A DNA stretch of 8,001 nt from Alkaliphilus sp. (GTDB lineage Bacteria > Bacillota > Clostridia > Peptostreptococcales > Natronincolaceae), in contig JALNXC010000041.1 of assembly GCA_023230535.1 (NCBI GenBank), positions 1 to 8,001 of the forward strand, given 5' to 3'. The translations under genes and the position numbers were made by a program. Below the pieces are notes generated by a model. It made no database searches. It saw nothing but the letters and a program-made list of their open reading frames with translations, and was not told the DNA's origin. Position 1 is the stretch's first letter. The number at the start of each line of letters is the position of its first letter. Below are positions 6,561 through 8,001 of this stretch, in pieces.

Positions 6561-6863
6561 ATGTTATTTGAAATTGATCTTCAATTATTTGCGAGTAAAA
6601 AGGGAGTAGGCAGCTCCAGAAACGGCCGAGACAGTGCCTCAAAAAGATTGGGTACAAAAAGAGGAGATGGACAATTTGTTACGGCCGGCAATATTTTAGT
6701 GAGACAGAGAGGAACAAAGATTCATCCCGGTACCAATGTAAGCATGGGTGGAGACAATACACTCTTTGCACTGATAGATGGAGTTGTAAAATTTGAGAGA
6801 AAAGGTAAAAAAAGAAAACAAGTGAGCATTTATCCGAAAGAAAGTTTGATAGCCGTCAATTGA
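6561..6863 (+). CDS. rpmA: 50S ribosomal protein L27 with Prp-cleaved N-terminal extension
   Basis: The protein has 100 residues. The mature family start ASKKGVGSSRNGRDS begins at residue 11, preceded by MLFEIDLQLF. This is the Firmicutes-type extension ending in the LQxF Prp recognition motif; cleavage is expected between F10 and A11, leaving 90 residues. SASKRLGTKRGDGQ, then ILVRQRGTKIHPG and VSMGGDNTLFAL, are standard L27 segments. The flexible N-terminus of mature L27 reaches the peptidyl transferase centre and helps position tRNA. ATG 6561 is preferred over GTG 6558, which would add only one residue. The gene is immediately downstream of prp and is closed by a strong intrinsic terminator, so it ends the operon. 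Confidence 0.97.
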   Translation: MLFEIDLQLFASKKGVGSSRNGRDSASKRLGTKRGDGQFVTAGNILVRQRGTKIHPGTNVSMGGDNTLFALIDGVVKFERKGKKRKQVSIYPKESLIAVN

Positions 6864-6864
6864 T

Positions 6865-6887
6865 AAAAACCGCCATGGGCGGTTTTT
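6865..6887 (+). terminator. Intrinsic terminator after rpmA
   Basis: AAAAACCGCC (6865-6874) pairs with GGCGGTTTTT (6878-6887): a 10-bp stem with a 3-nt loop, continuing into a T/A-rich tail. It starts 2 bp after the rpmA stop and closes the rplU operon, separating it from obg. The A-tract on the left arm means it could also work on the minus strand. Confidence 0.93.
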
Positions 6888-6900
6888 ATTATTATATTTG

Positions 6901-6927
6901 TGTAGGGGCAGACCCGTGTGTCTGCCC
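6901..6927. repeat. Short palindromic interspersed repeat (REP-like), probably a partial copy
   Basis: GGGCAGAC (6906-6913) and GTCTGCCC (6920-6927) are perfect 8-bp inverted arms around CCGTGT. The G+C-rich block, led by TGTAGG, stands out in an A+T-rich gap. From general knowledge it resembles the GTAGGGGC...GCCC palindromes scattered between genes in many clostridial genomes. Only one copy is in the window, so repetitiveness is inferred. Confidence 0.5.
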
Positions 6928-6981
6928 ATGATACGGGGAACCAGTTTTTTGTGCCTATTTTTATAATATTTAGACTGTTTA

Positions 6982-7017
6982 TTGATAGTATAATAGGTTA
7001 TATTAGTAATATATAAT
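6982..7017 (+). promoter_or_regulatory. Probable promoter region for obg
   Basis: A promoter is needed here because obg follows a strong terminator. TTGATA (6982-6987) is a fair -35 with AGTAAT (7005-7010) at 17 bp as a weak -10. Perfect TATAAT hexamers occur at 6989-6994 and 7012-7017 but lack a well-spaced -35. The exact element cannot be settled by eye. Confidence 0.35.
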
Positions 7018-7040
7018 GGTATTAAATCGAGGGAGATCAT

Positions 7041-8001
7041 ATGTTTATTGATAAAGCAAAAATACATTTAAAAGCCGGTAAGGGTGGGGATGGCGCAGTT
7101 GCCTTCAGAAGGGAGGCCCATGTTCCTGCAGGTGGACCTGCCGGCGGAGATGGGGGCAAAGGCGGAGATATTATATTTAAAGTAGATGAAGGTATGAGGA
7201 CATTAATGGATTTCAGATATAAGAAGCATTATAGTGCAGCCGACGGGGAAGCCGGTAAGGGTAAAAATATGTATGGTAAAGATGGTGAGGATTTATTATT
7301 GAAAGTTCCTCCGGGTACTATTATCAGAGAAGAGACCACGGGACATATTATTGCGGATTTAACAGGTCGTGACGATACGGTTATGGTAGCAAGGGGGGGC
7401 AAGGGCGGAAAGGGCAATACACATTTTAAAACGTCAACCAGACAAGCCCCAAGATTTGCAACGCCCGGTGAAAATGGACAAGAGCTTACGGTGATATTGG
7501 AATTGAAGTTAATTGCAGATGTAGGTTTAATAGGTTTTCCAAATGTAGGTAAATCCACATTATTATCCGTAGTGACCGGTGCAAGGCCTAAAATAGCAAA
7601 TTATCATTTTACAACACTTACACCTAATCTGGGTGTAGTTCAAACGAAATATGGAGACAGTTTTGTTTTAGCAGATATTCCCGGGCTGATAGAAGGCGCA
7701 CATGCAGGCACCGGTTTAGGCCATGAATTTTTAAGGCATATTGAAAGGACAAAGCTCCTCATACATGTATTGGATGTAGCGGGGCTGGAAGGCAGGGATC
7801 CGTTGGAAGATTTTAAGAAAATAAATGAAGAACTTTATTTGTATAATAAGGAACTCGCAAAAAAACCGCAGGTTGTAGCGGGAAACAAAATGGACTTGAG
7901 TTCGGATATTAAATTTGAAAAATTAAAGACCGCTCTAATCACACTACATGTTGAGGTATTCCCCATTTCGGCGGTTACTAACGAAGGAATAGATAAACTT
8001 T
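7041..8001 (+). CDS. obgE: Obg GTPase (ObgE/CgtA), 3' end outside window
   Basis: The first 320 codons are visible; Bacillus Obg has 428 residues, so about a quarter, including the C-terminal OCT domain, lies beyond the right edge. Residues 1-158 are the glycine-rich Obg fold (KAGKGGDGAVAFRREAHVP, then GGDGGKGGD and ARGGKGGKGNTHF). The G domain follows with G1 GFPNVGKST (165-173), G2 around T192 (TTLTP), G3 DIPG (212-215), G4 NKMD (282-285) and G5 ISA (309-311). All nucleotide-binding motifs are intact. Known role: an essential GTPase that binds the 50S subunit and acts in late ribosome assembly and stress responses; in Bacillus it also affects sporulation and the general stress response. ATG 7041 follows GAGGGAG (7029-7035) closely. 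The context beside L21 and L27 is the common bacterial arrangement. Confidence 0.97.
   Translation, partial: MFIDKAKIHLKAGKGGDGAVAFRREAHVPAGGPAGGDGGKGGDIIFKVDEGMRTLMDFRYKKHYSAADGEAGKGKNMYGKDGEDLLLKVPPGTIIREETTGHIIADLTGRDDTVMVARGGKGGKGNTHFKTSTRQAPRFATPGENGQELTVILELKLIADVGLIGFPNVGKSTLLSVVTGARPKIANYHFTTLTPNLGVVQTKYGDSFVLADIPGLIEGAHAGTGLGHEFLRHIERTKLLIHVLDVAGLEGRDPLEDFKKINEELYLYNKELAKKPQVVAGNKMDLSSDIKFEKLKTALITLHVEVFPISAVTNEGIDKL

Noticed and set aside
6696..7067. Minus-strand open frame of 123 codons covering the rpmA end, terminator and obg start
   Set aside because: It reads through the terminator stem and the palindrome and overlaps rpmA and obg; the translation has no recognisable domain.
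7229..7558. Minus-strand open frame inside obg
   Set aside because: The proline-rich translation is the mirror of the glycine-rich Obg domain, a typical shadow.

Overview
The window looks like chromosomal core DNA of a low-GC, endospore-forming Gram-positive bacterium, most likely a member of the Clostridia. Three things point there: the A+T-rich sequence with frequent AGA, AGG and ATA codons; strong GGAGG ribosome binding sites; and the gene order. That order runs from a SpoIVFA-like protein and SpoIVFB, through a radical-SAM protein, its DUF2344 partner and an RNase E/G-family ribonuclease, to L21, Prp, L27 and Obg. All genes are on the + strand. I see no phage, transposase, CRISPR, tRNA or rRNA.

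Positions 1-1551 hold a sporulation pair: the 3' part of a SpoIVFA-like membrane protein with a LytM (M23) domain that lacks its zinc ligands, then the intramembrane metalloprotease SpoIVFB. In Bacillus this pair controls pro-sigma-K processing at the forespore membrane. Positions 1552-1666 hold a probable extended -10 promoter and an 8-bp hairpin at the predicted transcript 5' end.

Positions 1667-5750 hold three tightly coupled genes: a 612-residue radical-SAM protein with a B12-binding-like N-terminus (TIGR03960 type), a DUF2344/TIGR03936 protein, and RNase G/E. The junctions are TGATG and ATGA overlaps, so translation is probably coupled. The first two have no established function and are the least understood part of the window.

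Positions 5751-5904 hold a sigma-A-type promoter and a structured leader upstream of rplU, matching the location of the L21 autoregulatory leader of Firmicutes. Positions 5905-6863 encode L21, the cysteine protease Prp, and L27 with the N-terminal extension that Prp removes. A strong intrinsic terminator follows. Next come a short palindrome that resembles interspersed clostridial repeats, an A+T-rich region with a probable promoter, and the GTPase Obg, which runs off the right edge. There is no spo0B between rpmA and obg, unlike in Bacillus.

I see no clearly new system. The best leads are the uncharacterised radical-SAM/DUF2344 pair coupled to an RNase, and a near-perfect repeat in the rplU leader that could act as a decoy for the ribosome-binding-site helix.
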